Of a stretch of 8,408 bases of DNA, positions 1 through 6,457 are shown one piece after another (within the stretch, counting starts at the first letter, position 1; each line of letters begins with the position of its first letter). Source of the stretch: Rhodospirillaceae bacterium (GTDB taxonomy: Bacteria > Pseudomonadota > Alphaproteobacteria > Micavibrionales > UBA2020); NCBI GenBank assembly GCA_003524565.1, contig DQGU01000052.1:1-8408 (forward strand). Reading direction: 5' to 3'. Both the position numbers and the translations under genes were made by a program. Under the pieces are notes generated by a model. That model was not told the origin of the DNA, made no database searches, and worked only from the letters and a program-made list of their open reading frames with translations.

Positions 1-2
1 TT

Positions 3-65
3 TCCTTCTTATTTTATGTTTATCATACTTGTTCTTTTTATACGTCACGCTTTTGCCCCCCTCAA
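3..65 (-). promoter_or_regulatory. Probable minus-strand promoter and RBS for a gene starting left of the window
   Basis: On the minus strand a TTGAGG box (60-65) and a TATAAA box (37-42) are separated by 17 bases, a good sigma70/RpoD-type arrangement. Downstream, at 3-10, lies AAGAAGGA, a strong Shine-Dalgarno sequence, with the window ending two bases later. A start codon would therefore fall just beyond position 1. In many Alphaproteobacteria metK follows the lnt and HTH-regulator genes on this strand, so metK is a natural guess, but no codon of it is visible. I compared the stretch with a SAM-II riboswitch pattern and saw no match. Confidence 0.45.
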
Positions 66-190
66 TCGTTAAATCCTGCGGCGCAAAAAAAGACGGGGAC
101 GGGGCGAAAGAAGATTTCAAAAAATCAGCTGCGGTGCCAATTTTTGTTTAACGTAACTTTTCTTGAACGGTTTTTCGTATCATATTCACA

Positions 191-220
191 TTGACGCATA
201 CGAATGTATGGACGTACTAT
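191..220 (+). promoter_or_regulatory. Sigma70-type promoter of the inverse autotransporter gene
   Basis: TTGACG (191-196) and TACTAT (215-220) are separated by 18 bases. This predicts a transcript start near 227 and a leader of about 50 bases before the ATG at 278. It is the best -35/-10 pair upstream of the adhesin. The whole spacer is occupied by the palindrome at 197-210, so a protein bound there would exclude RNA polymerase. The assignment rests on motif matching only. Confidence 0.6.
197..210. promoter_or_regulatory. Putative operator in the adhesin promoter (site A)
   Basis: CATACGAATGTATG is a perfect 5-bp inverted repeat (CATAC/GTATG) around a GAAT centre. It lies directly downstream of the -35 box and between the two promoter elements, a classical repressor position. 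The same element, 12 of 14 bases identical, sits at 3313-3326 in the promoter of the XRE-family regulator in this window. The size and symmetry suit a dimeric XRE protein. That the neighbouring regulator binds here is inference. Confidence 0.55.
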
Positions 221-242
221 GAAGCTAAGTGATTTAAATACC

Positions 243-257
243 GCACTTTTTTAGTGC
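243..257 (+). promoter_or_regulatory. Small hairpin in the adhesin mRNA leader
   Basis: GCACT (243-247) and AGTGC (253-257) form a perfect 5-bp stem around a T5 loop. It ends one base before the Shine-Dalgarno AGAAGG (259-264). The GTG at 254, the most upstream in-frame start candidate, lies inside the stem. The hairpin could modulate ribosome access or protect the 5' end. It is short enough to be chance, and it is not followed by a terminator-like context. Confidence 0.3.
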
Positions 258-258
258 C

Positions 259-280
259 AGAAGGTTTTTTTTTGACGATG
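259..280 (+). promoter_or_regulatory. Adhesin ribosome binding site with a T9 tract before the start codon
   Basis: AGAAGG (259-264) is followed by nine consecutive T (265-273) and then GACG before the ATG at 278. The spacing from the Shine-Dalgarno sequence to the ATG is 13 bases, longer than optimal. The in-frame TTG at 272 would be at the optimal 7 bases and would add only Met-Thr to the N terminus. I chose the ATG because the residues after it give a normal signal peptide. A homopolymer at this position is a candidate for slippage that alters the spacing. Confidence 0.5.
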
Positions 281-2782
281 CCTGCAGATGACAGTGCCAT
301 AAAAACAGCCCGCCGGTTTCTATCGGCTGTGGCGCTATGTGCATTGTCTGCGGTTTTTTCATCCTCCGTCAAAGCGTCCGAGCCGTTCAAGCCGCGCCTT
401 GAAACAAACTGGCGTCACGGGACGGAACGTTCGATTGTGATGACCGAAGCATGGGTACCTCTCGCGCAGGATACCGACCGGCTTTTTTACGGCGATGTGC
501 GCCTGATGGGCGATGACGGCAATAACCGCGAATGGAACGCGGGCATCGGCTATCGCCAGCTTTCTCCTGCTGGCGACAGCGTTTTCGGTTTGCATGGCTG
601 GTTTGACCGTCGCCGCACCACGCGCGGCTCCGTTTTCTATCAGGGGACGGCGGGCGCGGAGTATCTGACGGATGATTTGGATATACGCGTCAATGCCTAT
701 GTGCCCGCCAGCCAGAAAGAGCGTTATGCCATCGGTGCCTCGACGGCACCCTATCTTGCGGATACAGGTATTTATTACGATACGGCGGGCTTGCTGGTCG
801 AAAAGCCGCTGCATGGTTTCGATGTGGAATTTGCCGTACCCGTCAAGCCGCTGCAAGGGGCGCTGGAATCCTTCCGCGTGGCGGCGGGCGGCTTTGTGTT
901 CAGCGGGGATGAAGCGCAGACGCTGCGCGGCGTCCGCCTGCGCGCCGTGGCGGATGTGACCAGCGACATACAACTGGGCGCGCGGTTTGAAACGGATAAT
1001 CTGCGCGGTGCGCAAGGGTTTGTGGAGGCGACGCTGCGCTTTCCCTTCGGCTCCAAGGCTTCGGCCAAAACGCTGGGGCTGCGCAGCCGCATGGATGAAA
1101 GCCCCGAGCGTGATATCGACGTGATTACCGCCGCGCGCGTGGCAAAAGAGCCGGAGACGGGACAAGCCGTTCTTAATGCCTTTGACAACATGAACCAGCG
1201 TGTTTTCCATGTGGACAATACCGCGGCAGCAGGGGGCGACGGCACCGTCGAAACGCCTTTCAACACCTTGGCTGCGGCAGGCGCGGCGGCAGACCGCGAG
1301 GGGGATATTGTTTATGTTCACCGTGGCGACGGCAGCAGCACGGGCATGCAAAACGGTGTTGTCCTGTCGCAGGCTTATCAGTCGCTCATCGGCTCCGGCA
1401 CGAATTTCGTTTATGATGACGGGCGTTTCACCACGGCGGACGGCAAAGATTTTGACGGGCGCGTCATCGTGGCGGCATCAACCGCGCCTGTGATTGGCAA
1501 TTCGGCGGGCAATGGTGTGACTGTATCTGCTATGGACGCGACGGTTGCCGGGCTGACCATCGACGGCGCGACGGGGCACGGCATCTATGCGCTGGCGTCC
1601 GGCGGGGCGGATTTGGGCACGCTGTCCATCCGCAATGTCACGATATCGAACAGCACGCTTGACGGGCTTTATGCCGAAGCGACCGGCGCGGGCAGCCGCA
1701 TTGATGTCGAGGTGGATAACCTGCGCGCCGATGATAACCGCAATGGCATGCGTTTTTATGCGCAGCAGAACGCCGCGGGCGTGACGGGCAGCGTGGAATC
1801 GTCGCGCGCGACGGGCAATGCGGGCTATGGCATTATTCTTTATGACGACAGCACGGCGGGCAGCGTCGATGTCGATATGGGCGGCGGCGGGCGCTCGGAC
1901 GGGCGCAACAGCCTGTATGACAATACGCGCGAAGATTTGGCCGTGGATATCGACGGCGCAACATTGATGGCGCGCGGCAACTGGTGGGGGCAGGCTGCGG
2001 GCGTCTATCAGCAGGCGCCTGCGGGCGGGCAGTCGCCGCAAATCTATTATGGCGCACCGCTGGATGATGGTTTGCTTATCCACTGGACGTTTGACACTGA
2101 ATGGACATCGGGCACAACGGCTTATGACCGCTCCGGTAACGGGTACAACGGCGTGCTGACCGGCGGCGTGACGGCGGCGGCGCTGACAGCAGGGATGAAC
2201 AGGCAGGCCTTGGCCCTCAGCGGCAGCGGCCAATATGTGCGTGCCACGGGGATTGCGGGCACTTATAGCCAATATACCGTGCTGGCCTCTGTCGCGCCGG
2301 ATATCACCAGCGGCCCGCCCGGAGATTACGCGACCTATGGCTATAGCGTACTTTCTGACGGTGCAGCGCAGGGGGCTTCGGCCTATCCTTTGTGGGTGAC
2401 GGTGCGCGGCGGCGAGGTTGTGGCGCGTACATATAACCAATCAAATACAGGCATCGTTACCACGGGCGCGGCTATCGGCAACGGGGAGTGGAGCCAGATT
2501 GCCCTCAGCGCCCAGCGCATGGGGCAAAGCAATATCTATGTAGATGGCAGCCTGATGAATACCTATAACAATCCGGCCGGCGCCACGGCCTCCGGCACAT
2601 GGAACAACGGCAATTTCTATGTCGGCGAGCTGCGCGCGGGGCGCGGGATTTATTACGACGGACTGGTTGACGAAGTGCGTGTCTATAGCCGTATTCTCAC
2701 TGCCGCTGAAATCGCGGAAATTTCGCGCATGAATACATCCAGCGTCGTCAATACCGGCGGGTATCTGACGTCTGCACCCTGA
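278..2782 (+). CDS. Inverse autotransporter adhesin with beta-helix and LamG-like passenger
   Basis: Predicted 834-residue surface protein. Residues 1-33 form a Sec signal peptide (basic TARR, hydrophobic core, Val-Lys-Ala cleavage site). Residues about 39-258 match the inverse autotransporter (intimin/invasin-type) beta domain: alternating amphipathic strands with signatures such as LFYGDVRLMGDDG, WNAGIGYRQL, FGLHGWFDRR and EYLTDDLDIRVNAYVP. This barrel inserts in the outer membrane with the BAM complex and exports the C-terminal part. Residues about 309-571 begin VDNTAAAGGDGTVETPFNTL and continue as a right-handed parallel beta-helix (GLTIDGATGHGIYAL, ISNSTLDGLYAEA) ending in the capping motif GNWWG. 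Residues about 596-812 are a concanavalin/LamG-like jelly roll (IHWTFD, YDRSGNGYNG, GEWSQIALSAQ, IYVDGSLMNTYN, GLVDEVRVYSR). The mature protein has no cysteine. No LysM and no Ig-like repeats are visible, unlike intimin and invasin. Probable role: attachment to a glycan or surface; the ligand is unknown. Alternative starts are GTG 254 and TTG 272. Confidence 0.88.
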   Translation: MPADDSAIKTARRFLSAVALCALSAVFSSSVKASEPFKPRLETNWRHGTERSIVMTEAWVPLAQDTDRLFYGDVRLMGDDGNNREWNAGIGYRQLSPAGDSVFGLHGWFDRRRTTRGSVFYQGTAGAEYLTDDLDIRVNAYVPASQKERYAIGASTAPYLADTGIYYDTAGLLVEKPLHGFDVEFAVPVKPLQGALESFRVAAGGFVFSGDEAQTLRGVRLRAVADVTSDIQLGARFETDNLRGAQGFVEATLRFPFGSKASAKTLGLRSRMDESPERDIDVITAARVAKEPETGQAVLNAFDNMNQRVFHVDNTAAAGGDGTVETPFNTLAAAGAAADREGDIVYVHRGDGSSTGMQNGVVLSQAYQSLIGSGTNFVYDDGRFTTADGKDFDGRVIVAASTAPVIGNSAGNGVTVSAMDATVAGLTIDGATGHGIYALASGGADLGTLSIRNVTISNSTLDGLYAEATGAGSRIDVEVDNLRADDNRNGMRFYAQQNAAGVTGSVESSRATGNAGYGIILYDDSTAGSVDVDMGGGGRSDGRNSLYDNTREDLAVDIDGATLMARGNWWGQAAGVYQQAPAGGQSPQIYYGAPLDDGLLIHWTFDTEWTSGTTAYDRSGNGYNGVLTGGVTAAALTAGMNRQALALSGSGQYVRATGIAGTYSQYTVLASVAPDITSGPPGDYATYGYSVLSDGAAQGASAYPLWVTVRGGEVVARTYNQSNTGIVTTGAAIGNGEWSQIALSAQRMGQSNIYVDGSLMNTYNNPAGATASGTWNNGNFYVGELRAGRGIYYDGLVDEVRVYSRILTAAEIAEISRMNTSSVVNTGGYLTSAP

Positions 2783-2798
2783 TAAAAATAAACGGAAA

Positions 2799-3245
2799 TT
2801 ATTCGCCGGCCTTCGCCATGGCCTTGGCCATCTCCAGCAGCTGTTTTTTTAGCTGCGGGGTGGAGATTTGCTCATACGCGCGTATCAGCTCCAGCACGTC
2901 GCGTTTGGTCATGGGGTCGGGCTCCAGCGTGGCTTGCGGGGTGTCGGATACGCCCTTCATCGCCGGTTTGCGCGCACCGCCAGTGCCATTCATCAAAACA
3001 TTCGCGCAGCCTTCGAGGAAATAATCCACGGGCACTTTCAGCGCGCGGCTGATATCGGTCAGGCGGCTGACGCTGATGCGGTTGCTGCCGCGTTCATACT
3101 TCTGCACTTGCTGGAAGGTCAGGCCGATGGATTTCGCCAGTTCTTCCTGGCTGAGGCCGAGCATCAAACGCCGCGATTTGACTTTGGTCCCGACATGGAT
3201 ATCGACAGGGTGGGGGCCTTCATCATCCATACGGGTGCGTGGCAT
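2799..3245 (-). CDS. XRE-family transcriptional regulator, PraR/PhrR-like
   Basis: 148-residue cytoplasmic DNA-binding protein. Residues about 14-78 are a Cro/CI-type helix-turn-helix: DIHVGTKVKSRRLMLGLSQ, then scaffold helix EELAKSIGL, recognition helix TFQQVQKYERG (43-53) and a fourth helix RLTDISRALKVPVDYFLEG. This wording closely follows the alphaproteobacterial PraR/PhrR group, which is often found beside lnt and metK. In Rhizobium, PraR is known to repress attachment and biofilm genes. The C-terminal part (about 115-146) is a predicted helix ending in MAKAMAKAGE. The ATG at 3245 is preceded by AAGG at 7 bases. It has its own promoter with several TGTATT-type half-sites, suggesting autoregulation. 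It is convergent with the adhesin gene (16 bases between stops, no terminator seen). Regulation of that adhesin is inferred from the shared operator. Confidence 0.9.
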   Translation of the reverse strand: MPRTRMDDEGPHPVDIHVGTKVKSRRLMLGLSQEELAKSIGLTFQQVQKYERGSNRISVSRLTDISRALKVPVDYFLEGCANVLMNGTGGARKPAMKGVSDTPQATLEPDPMTKRDVLELIRAYEQISTPQLKKQLLEMAKAMAKAGE

Positions 3246-3272
3246 TGGGCGACCTTTTTTATAAAAAACGAC

Positions 3273-3297
3273 TGTATTTCCATTATATAGGAATACA
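3273..3297. promoter_or_regulatory. Second possible operator over the regulator -10 region
   Basis: TGTATTTCC (3273-3281) and GGAATACA (3290-3297) are inverted copies with one extra T in the first arm. They flank the -10 box and predicted start of the regulator gene. The outer TGTATT/AATACA letters match the half-site seen in the 3313-3326 element. A dimer bound here would block open-complex formation. The match is imperfect and the arms are more widely spaced than in the main operator, so this is a weaker call. Confidence 0.35.
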
Positions 3298-3312
3298 ACT
3301 GTTCATTGTCAA
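3282..3312 (-). promoter_or_regulatory. Strong sigma70-type promoter of the XRE regulator
   Basis: On the minus strand a perfect TTGACA (3307-3312) is followed, after 17 bases, by TATATA (3284-3289). The same run also reads TATAAT (3282-3287) at 19 bases. Predicted transcription begins near 3275, giving a leader of about 30 bases before the ATG at 3245. This makes the regulator a separate transcription unit from the lnt operon upstream. The near-consensus strength fits a gene held down by repression. Confidence 0.7.
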
Positions 3313-3326
3313 CATACGGATGTATT
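3313..3326. promoter_or_regulatory. Putative operator in the regulator promoter (site B)
   Basis: CATACGGATGTATT shares 12 of 14 bases with site A of the adhesin promoter, and 11 of 12 over the core ATACGNATGTAT. It directly abuts the -35 hexamer of the regulator promoter. Core symmetry is ATAC/GTAT around four bases. The position is compatible with autorepression (steric block of the -35) or with activation from just upstream. Binding by the adjacent XRE protein is inferred. Confidence 0.55.
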
Positions 3327-3332
3327 CAACCC

Positions 3333-3343
3333 TGTATTGTACA
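3333..3343. promoter_or_regulatory. Short palindrome TGTATTGTACA upstream of the regulator promoter
   Basis: TGTA-TTG-TACA is a perfect 4-bp inverted repeat containing another TGTATT. It starts seven bases from site B, between it and the stem-loop that ends the lnt operon. It could be an auxiliary binding site for the regulator. It is short and could be chance. Confidence 0.25.
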
Positions 3344-3372
3344 TAACGCGCGCGGGGTTTCGGGCGCGTTAT
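3343..3372 (-). terminator. Stem-loop at the end of the lnt operon
   Basis: A perfect 9-bp inverted repeat (ATAACGCGC / GCGCGTTAT) with a 12-base loop begins at the last letters of the second lnt stop codon region. The reading strand gives TGA directly followed by TAA within the stem. No U-run follows, so it is not a canonical intrinsic terminator. It may be a Rho-assisted terminator or a 3'-end stabilising hairpin. Its position between operon end and regulator promoter supports a transcript boundary. Confidence 0.45.
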
Positions 3373-4925
3373 CAAGCCTTTGGACGGCGAAAGGGCTGGA
3401 AAAAATAGCTCAGCAGCAAAAGCGTGAGGCTCAGGCAGCCCGCGAATATCAGAAGAACGCCATCGCCCGTGGCCGCATAAAGCGTCGGCTTCTGGGCGGG
3501 ATTCGGCAAGGGCGCATCAAGGATGCCCGCGCGGTCAAGGCCGAGGCTGTGCAGCACACGTCCTTGCGGGTCAATCATCGCGGAGATGCCGCTGTTCGCT
3601 GCGCGCACAATGGGGATACCTTCTTCAATCGCGCGCACACGCGCAAAACCGAAATGCTGCGCAGGCCCCGGCGAGCCCATCGACCACGCATCATTCGTGA
3701 TGAACAGCAGGAAATCCGGCTTGCCGCGCGCGATGTCTTTCATGCGTCCGGCGAATGTTGCCTCGAAACAGATAATGGGGCTGAAAGACGGCAGGTATTG
3801 CCCCAGCCGCAGGGTCGAGGGCCCGGGGCCCGGCGTAAGCGATTGCACGGCGGCGACATATTTGCCAAACGGAGTTTTGGCCAGCAGCTGCGCATAAGGC
3901 ACATATTCCCCCCACGGGGCGAGGATGAATTTATCATGCTGCGCCACAGGCCGCTGGCTACGCTGGTGCAGCACAATCAGGCTGTTGCGGATGCTTGGCG
4001 TCGGGGCGGAAACCCTGCGGTTGACGCCGATAAGTCCGAAAGCCTGCGCGGGCAACGACAGCGCGACGCGGTCGGCGTTTTTGCGGTCTTCGGGTGTGAA
4101 AATATCTATCGCCGTTTCCGGCCAGACGACGAAAAGGATTTTATCGTCATGCGGGGTTTCCGTGGCGCTAAGCTTTAGATGGCGCTGGAAAATATCGTCC
4201 TTGTTGCGGACGTCTTCTTTTTCCGCCTGCGTGATATTCGGCTGCACGATACGCACCAGATGCGGCGTTTCAACCGTCGGGTTGTTTTGCAAATGCAAAA
4301 TGCCAAAGCCGAGAATGAAAAAGAAACTGGCCAGCACAAAACCCGCCGCACGGCGCGACATGACGGGCGCGGCCGCCCAAAGCAGCGTCATCAAGGTCAG
4401 GCCGTAAATGCCGAACCATCCCGCAGATTGCAAAACAGGCAAAACGTGATGCCACGCATAGCCGATATGGTTCCACGGGAAATTGGTGATGAAATGCCCG
4501 CGCAGATATTCAGCCCAGAAAAGGATAACGGCGAAAACAAACGCGAAATGCGTCGCCGCACGCCGGAACGGCCATGCCAGCAGCGCCGCTGCGCCGTAAT
4601 AAAGCGCGATGTAAACCGGAATGCCGATAACCGATACCGGCAGCAGCCACATCGCGTGGCTGAAAAACGCCTTGAATGCGATGCCGAGCCAGTAAAGGCC
4701 GACAATGAAATACCCACAGCCGAAAGCCCAGCCCGCCAGAAACGCACGCGGCGCTGTTTTCGCTGATGCAACCAGCCAGAACAGGACGGGGATGGCAATA
4801 AACACCACCGGAAAAAAGCCGAAGGGCGGCATGGCCGATACCATCGCCGCGCCCGCTGCGAAAGCGGCCGCATAACGGCGCCAGCCGGAGAGGGCGGAGA
4901 TGCGCGCCTTGATGCTTTCTATCAT
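3372..4925 (-). CDS. lnt: Apolipoprotein N-acyltransferase paralogue (second copy, diverged)
   Basis: 517-residue inner-membrane protein, the usual Lnt length. The N-terminal half is a series of hydrophobic helices (about 10-215) and the rest is a periplasmic carbon-nitrogen hydrolase domain, with a final membrane helix near 480-510 (GDGVLLIFAGCLSLTLLLL). Lnt transfers a third acyl chain from a phospholipid to the N-terminal cysteine of lipoproteins. The triad is present: E270 (VVWPET), K332 (HDKFILAPWGEY) and C386 (PIICFE). Two other positions important in E. coli Lnt differ: the residue equivalent to W237 is Glu237 (AEKED instead of MKWD) and the Tyr after the catalytic Cys is Phe387. The start ATG overlaps the stop of the upstream lnt by 4 bases, indicating translational coupling. 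The N-terminal blocks (PPFGFFP, GWAFGCGYFIVGLYW) mirror the first copy, so a tandem duplication is likely. Altered substrate choice or activity is inferred. Confidence 0.88.
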   Translation of the reverse strand: MIESIKARISALSGWRRYAAAFAAGAAMVSAMPPFGFFPVVFIAIPVLFWLVASAKTAPRAFLAGWAFGCGYFIVGLYWLGIAFKAFFSHAMWLLPVSVIGIPVYIALYYGAAALLAWPFRRAATHFAFVFAVILFWAEYLRGHFITNFPWNHIGYAWHHVLPVLQSAGWFGIYGLTLMTLLWAAAPVMSRRAAGFVLASFFFILGFGILHLQNNPTVETPHLVRIVQPNITQAEKEDVRNKDDIFQRHLKLSATETPHDDKILFVVWPETAIDIFTPEDRKNADRVALSLPAQAFGLIGVNRRVSAPTPSIRNSLIVLHQRSQRPVAQHDKFILAPWGEYVPYAQLLAKTPFGKYVAAVQSLTPGPGPSTLRLGQYLPSFSPIICFEATFAGRMKDIARGKPDFLLFITNDAWSMGSPGPAQHFGFARVRAIEEGIPIVRAANSGISAMIDPQGRVLHSLGLDRAGILDAPLPNPAQKPTLYAATGDGVLLIFAGCLSLTLLLLSYFFQPFRRPKA

Positions 4926-6457
4926 GAAGATTTCTTTCGCGTGGTGATAACGGCCACGATGCCAAAGACCAGCAGCAGACCAAAGAAAACACTATCGCCA
5001 AATCGCGCATAAACCGTCGGGGGCAGGGGCGCGGGCAGAAGGCTGTCGAGCTGTCCTTTGTCGCCAAGCCCCAGACGCGCCACGGTGCGCCCCACAGGGT
5101 CGATAACGGCGGAGATACCGGTATTCGCCGCGCGCGCCATGGGCAGGCCTTCTTCGATGGCGCGGATGCGGCTGATGGCCAGATGCTGGAAGGGCCCTGC
5201 GCTCATGCCGTACCAGCCGTCGTTGGTGACGTTGACCAGCCATGCGGGGCGGTTTGTTTTATCCACGGCAGCGGCGGGGAAAATGGCTTCGTAACAAATC
5301 AGCGGGCTGAAGGCGGGGAAACCTTCGGCCTGCAATGTGCGCGGCCCCGCGCCGGGTGTGAAATCGCCAATGCCGGAGAGGGCAAGCGCCAGCGGCTCGA
5401 ACGTCACATATTTGCGAAACGGCAGATATTCGCCGAAGGGGACAAGGTGATGCTTGTCGTAGGTCGCCAGCACTTCGCCTTTGCGGCCAAGGGCGGTCAG
5501 GCTGTTGTGATAGGCCGTGGGATTTTGCGCCGCGTCGAGCGTCACGCGGATATTGCCAATCACGCCGATGCTGCCGCGCGGCAGGCGCTGGCCGATGTAT
5601 CCGCCGATTTCGGGGAAGTGGCCGAAATCGTGGCGCGAGGCGCTTTCCGGCCAGATAACAATGCGCGGCGGCGGGTTTTCTTCACGCTCTTTGGATGCGG
5701 AAAGCTCGACATGACGCTCCAGATTGCGCCAATCTTCGTCGGGGTCCCATTTCATGGTCTGGGGAATATTCGCCTGAATAATGCGCAATTCGTAGGCGCC
5801 GTTCTGCACTGTCGGGGTTTGCAAGATGCGCAAGCTGCCATAGCCCAGCAGCAGGGCGAAGCTGAAAACAGCCGCAGCGAAAATGCGGGGCGATGTGCGA
5901 AGGAAAAGAGGGGCAGCTGCCCAGAAAACCGTCAGCAGCGTCAGGGTATAAATACCGCCGAGCGATACGGTTTGCAGCAGCGGCAGCGCATGTTCCCACG
6001 CTTGGCCTGCGAGGTTCCACGGAAAGCCCGTCAGCAAATGCCCGCGTGCGTATTCAATAAATGCCCATGCCACGGTAAAAACGAGAGCATGCGCGGGGAT
6101 GTGCGTCCGCCAGCGGTGCGCGGCAAGGGGAATAAGCCCGTAGTAAAGTGCCAATACCGCGGGCCCGACGATGAGCGAGAAGGGCATGACCCAGCCCCAC
6201 ACCTTGATGTCCACAAACAGCGCGGCGCTGACCCAGTAAAGCCCGAAAATGAAATATCCTGCGCCAAACGCCCAGCCGCCCAGAAAGCTTTTGAATTTCG
6301 ACGGCGCGTTTTGCGACAAAAGGATGAAGGCGGGGATGGATACAAAAAGCGCGGGGAAAAAACCAACCGGCGGCAGCGATAACACCGCGAGCGCGCCGAA
6401 GCCGAACAGCGCGGCGTATTTTTTGAATCCCGTCAGTTTTTCCAATGCCTGTTGCAT
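4922..6457 (-). CDS. lnt: Apolipoprotein N-acyltransferase (canonical copy)
   Basis: 511-residue inner-membrane enzyme completing triacylation of lipoproteins with phospholipid as acyl donor, upstream of Lol sorting. Hydrophobic helices fill about 10-210, the nitrilase-like domain about 225-470, and a last membrane helix (FFGLLLVFGIVAVI) precedes the RKKSS end. Counting from the ATG at 6457, the residues fall almost on E. coli numbering: W237 (MKWDP), E271 (VIWPES), K335 (YDKHHLVPFGEY), E343, C388-Y389-E390 (ICYEAIF). All catalytic and accessory residues I know of are kept, so this is the likely housekeeping enzyme. An in-frame TTG two codons upstream (6463) is possible. Neither start has a recognisable Shine-Dalgarno sequence, and a 19-bp direct repeat covers the initiation site. 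It follows corC by 73 bases and overlaps the second lnt by 4. Confidence 0.93.
   Translation of the reverse strand: MQQALEKLTGFKKYAALFGFGALAVLSLPPVGFFPALFVSIPAFILLSQNAPSKFKSFLGGWAFGAGYFIFGLYWVSAALFVDIKVWGWVMPFSLIVGPAVLALYYGLIPLAAHRWRTHIPAHALVFTVAWAFIEYARGHLLTGFPWNLAGQAWEHALPLLQTVSLGGIYTLTLLTVFWAAAPLFLRTSPRIFAAAVFSFALLLGYGSLRILQTPTVQNGAYELRIIQANIPQTMKWDPDEDWRNLERHVELSASKEREENPPPRIVIWPESASRHDFGHFPEIGGYIGQRLPRGSIGVIGNIRVTLDAAQNPTAYHNSLTALGRKGEVLATYDKHHLVPFGEYLPFRKYVTFEPLALALSGIGDFTPGAGPRTLQAEGFPAFSPLICYEAIFPAAAVDKTNRPAWLVNVTNDGWYGMSAGPFQHLAISRIRAIEEGLPMARAANTGISAVIDPVGRTVARLGLGDKGQLDSLLPAPLPPTVYARFGDSVFFGLLLVFGIVAVITTRKKSS

Noticed and set aside
163..188. TTGAAC with a downstream AT-rich box as an alternative adhesin promoter
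   Set aside because: No -10-like hexamer lies at 16-19 bases; the 191-220 pair is much better.
1..190. SAM riboswitch upstream of a presumed metK on the minus strand
   Set aside because: I found no SAM-II-like conserved core or a clear pseudoknot pairing, and the predicted leader after the promoter is only about 30 bases within the window.
359..2440. Minus-strand open frames opposite the adhesin (359-1351 and 1478-2440)
   Set aside because: The adhesin frame shows coherent domains from end to end. The opposite frames are Arg/Ala/His-rich shadows.
2837..2856. GCAGCT-GTTTTTTT-AGCTGC inverted repeat as a terminator for the adhesin
   Set aside because: The T-run is in the loop rather than after the stem, and the sequence encodes the conserved helical C terminus of the regulator.
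3306..4766. Plus-strand open frames (3306-4178 and 4179-4766) opposite the second lnt
   Set aside because: No recognisable domain or ribosome binding site. They mirror the conserved Lnt reading frame and have low-complexity basic composition.
5183..6382. 399-codon plus-strand open frame opposite lnt
   Set aside because: It is antisense to a clear Lnt with intact catalytic residues, and its composition (Arg/Ala/Gly/Gln-rich, no domain) is typical of a frame opposite GC-rich coding DNA.
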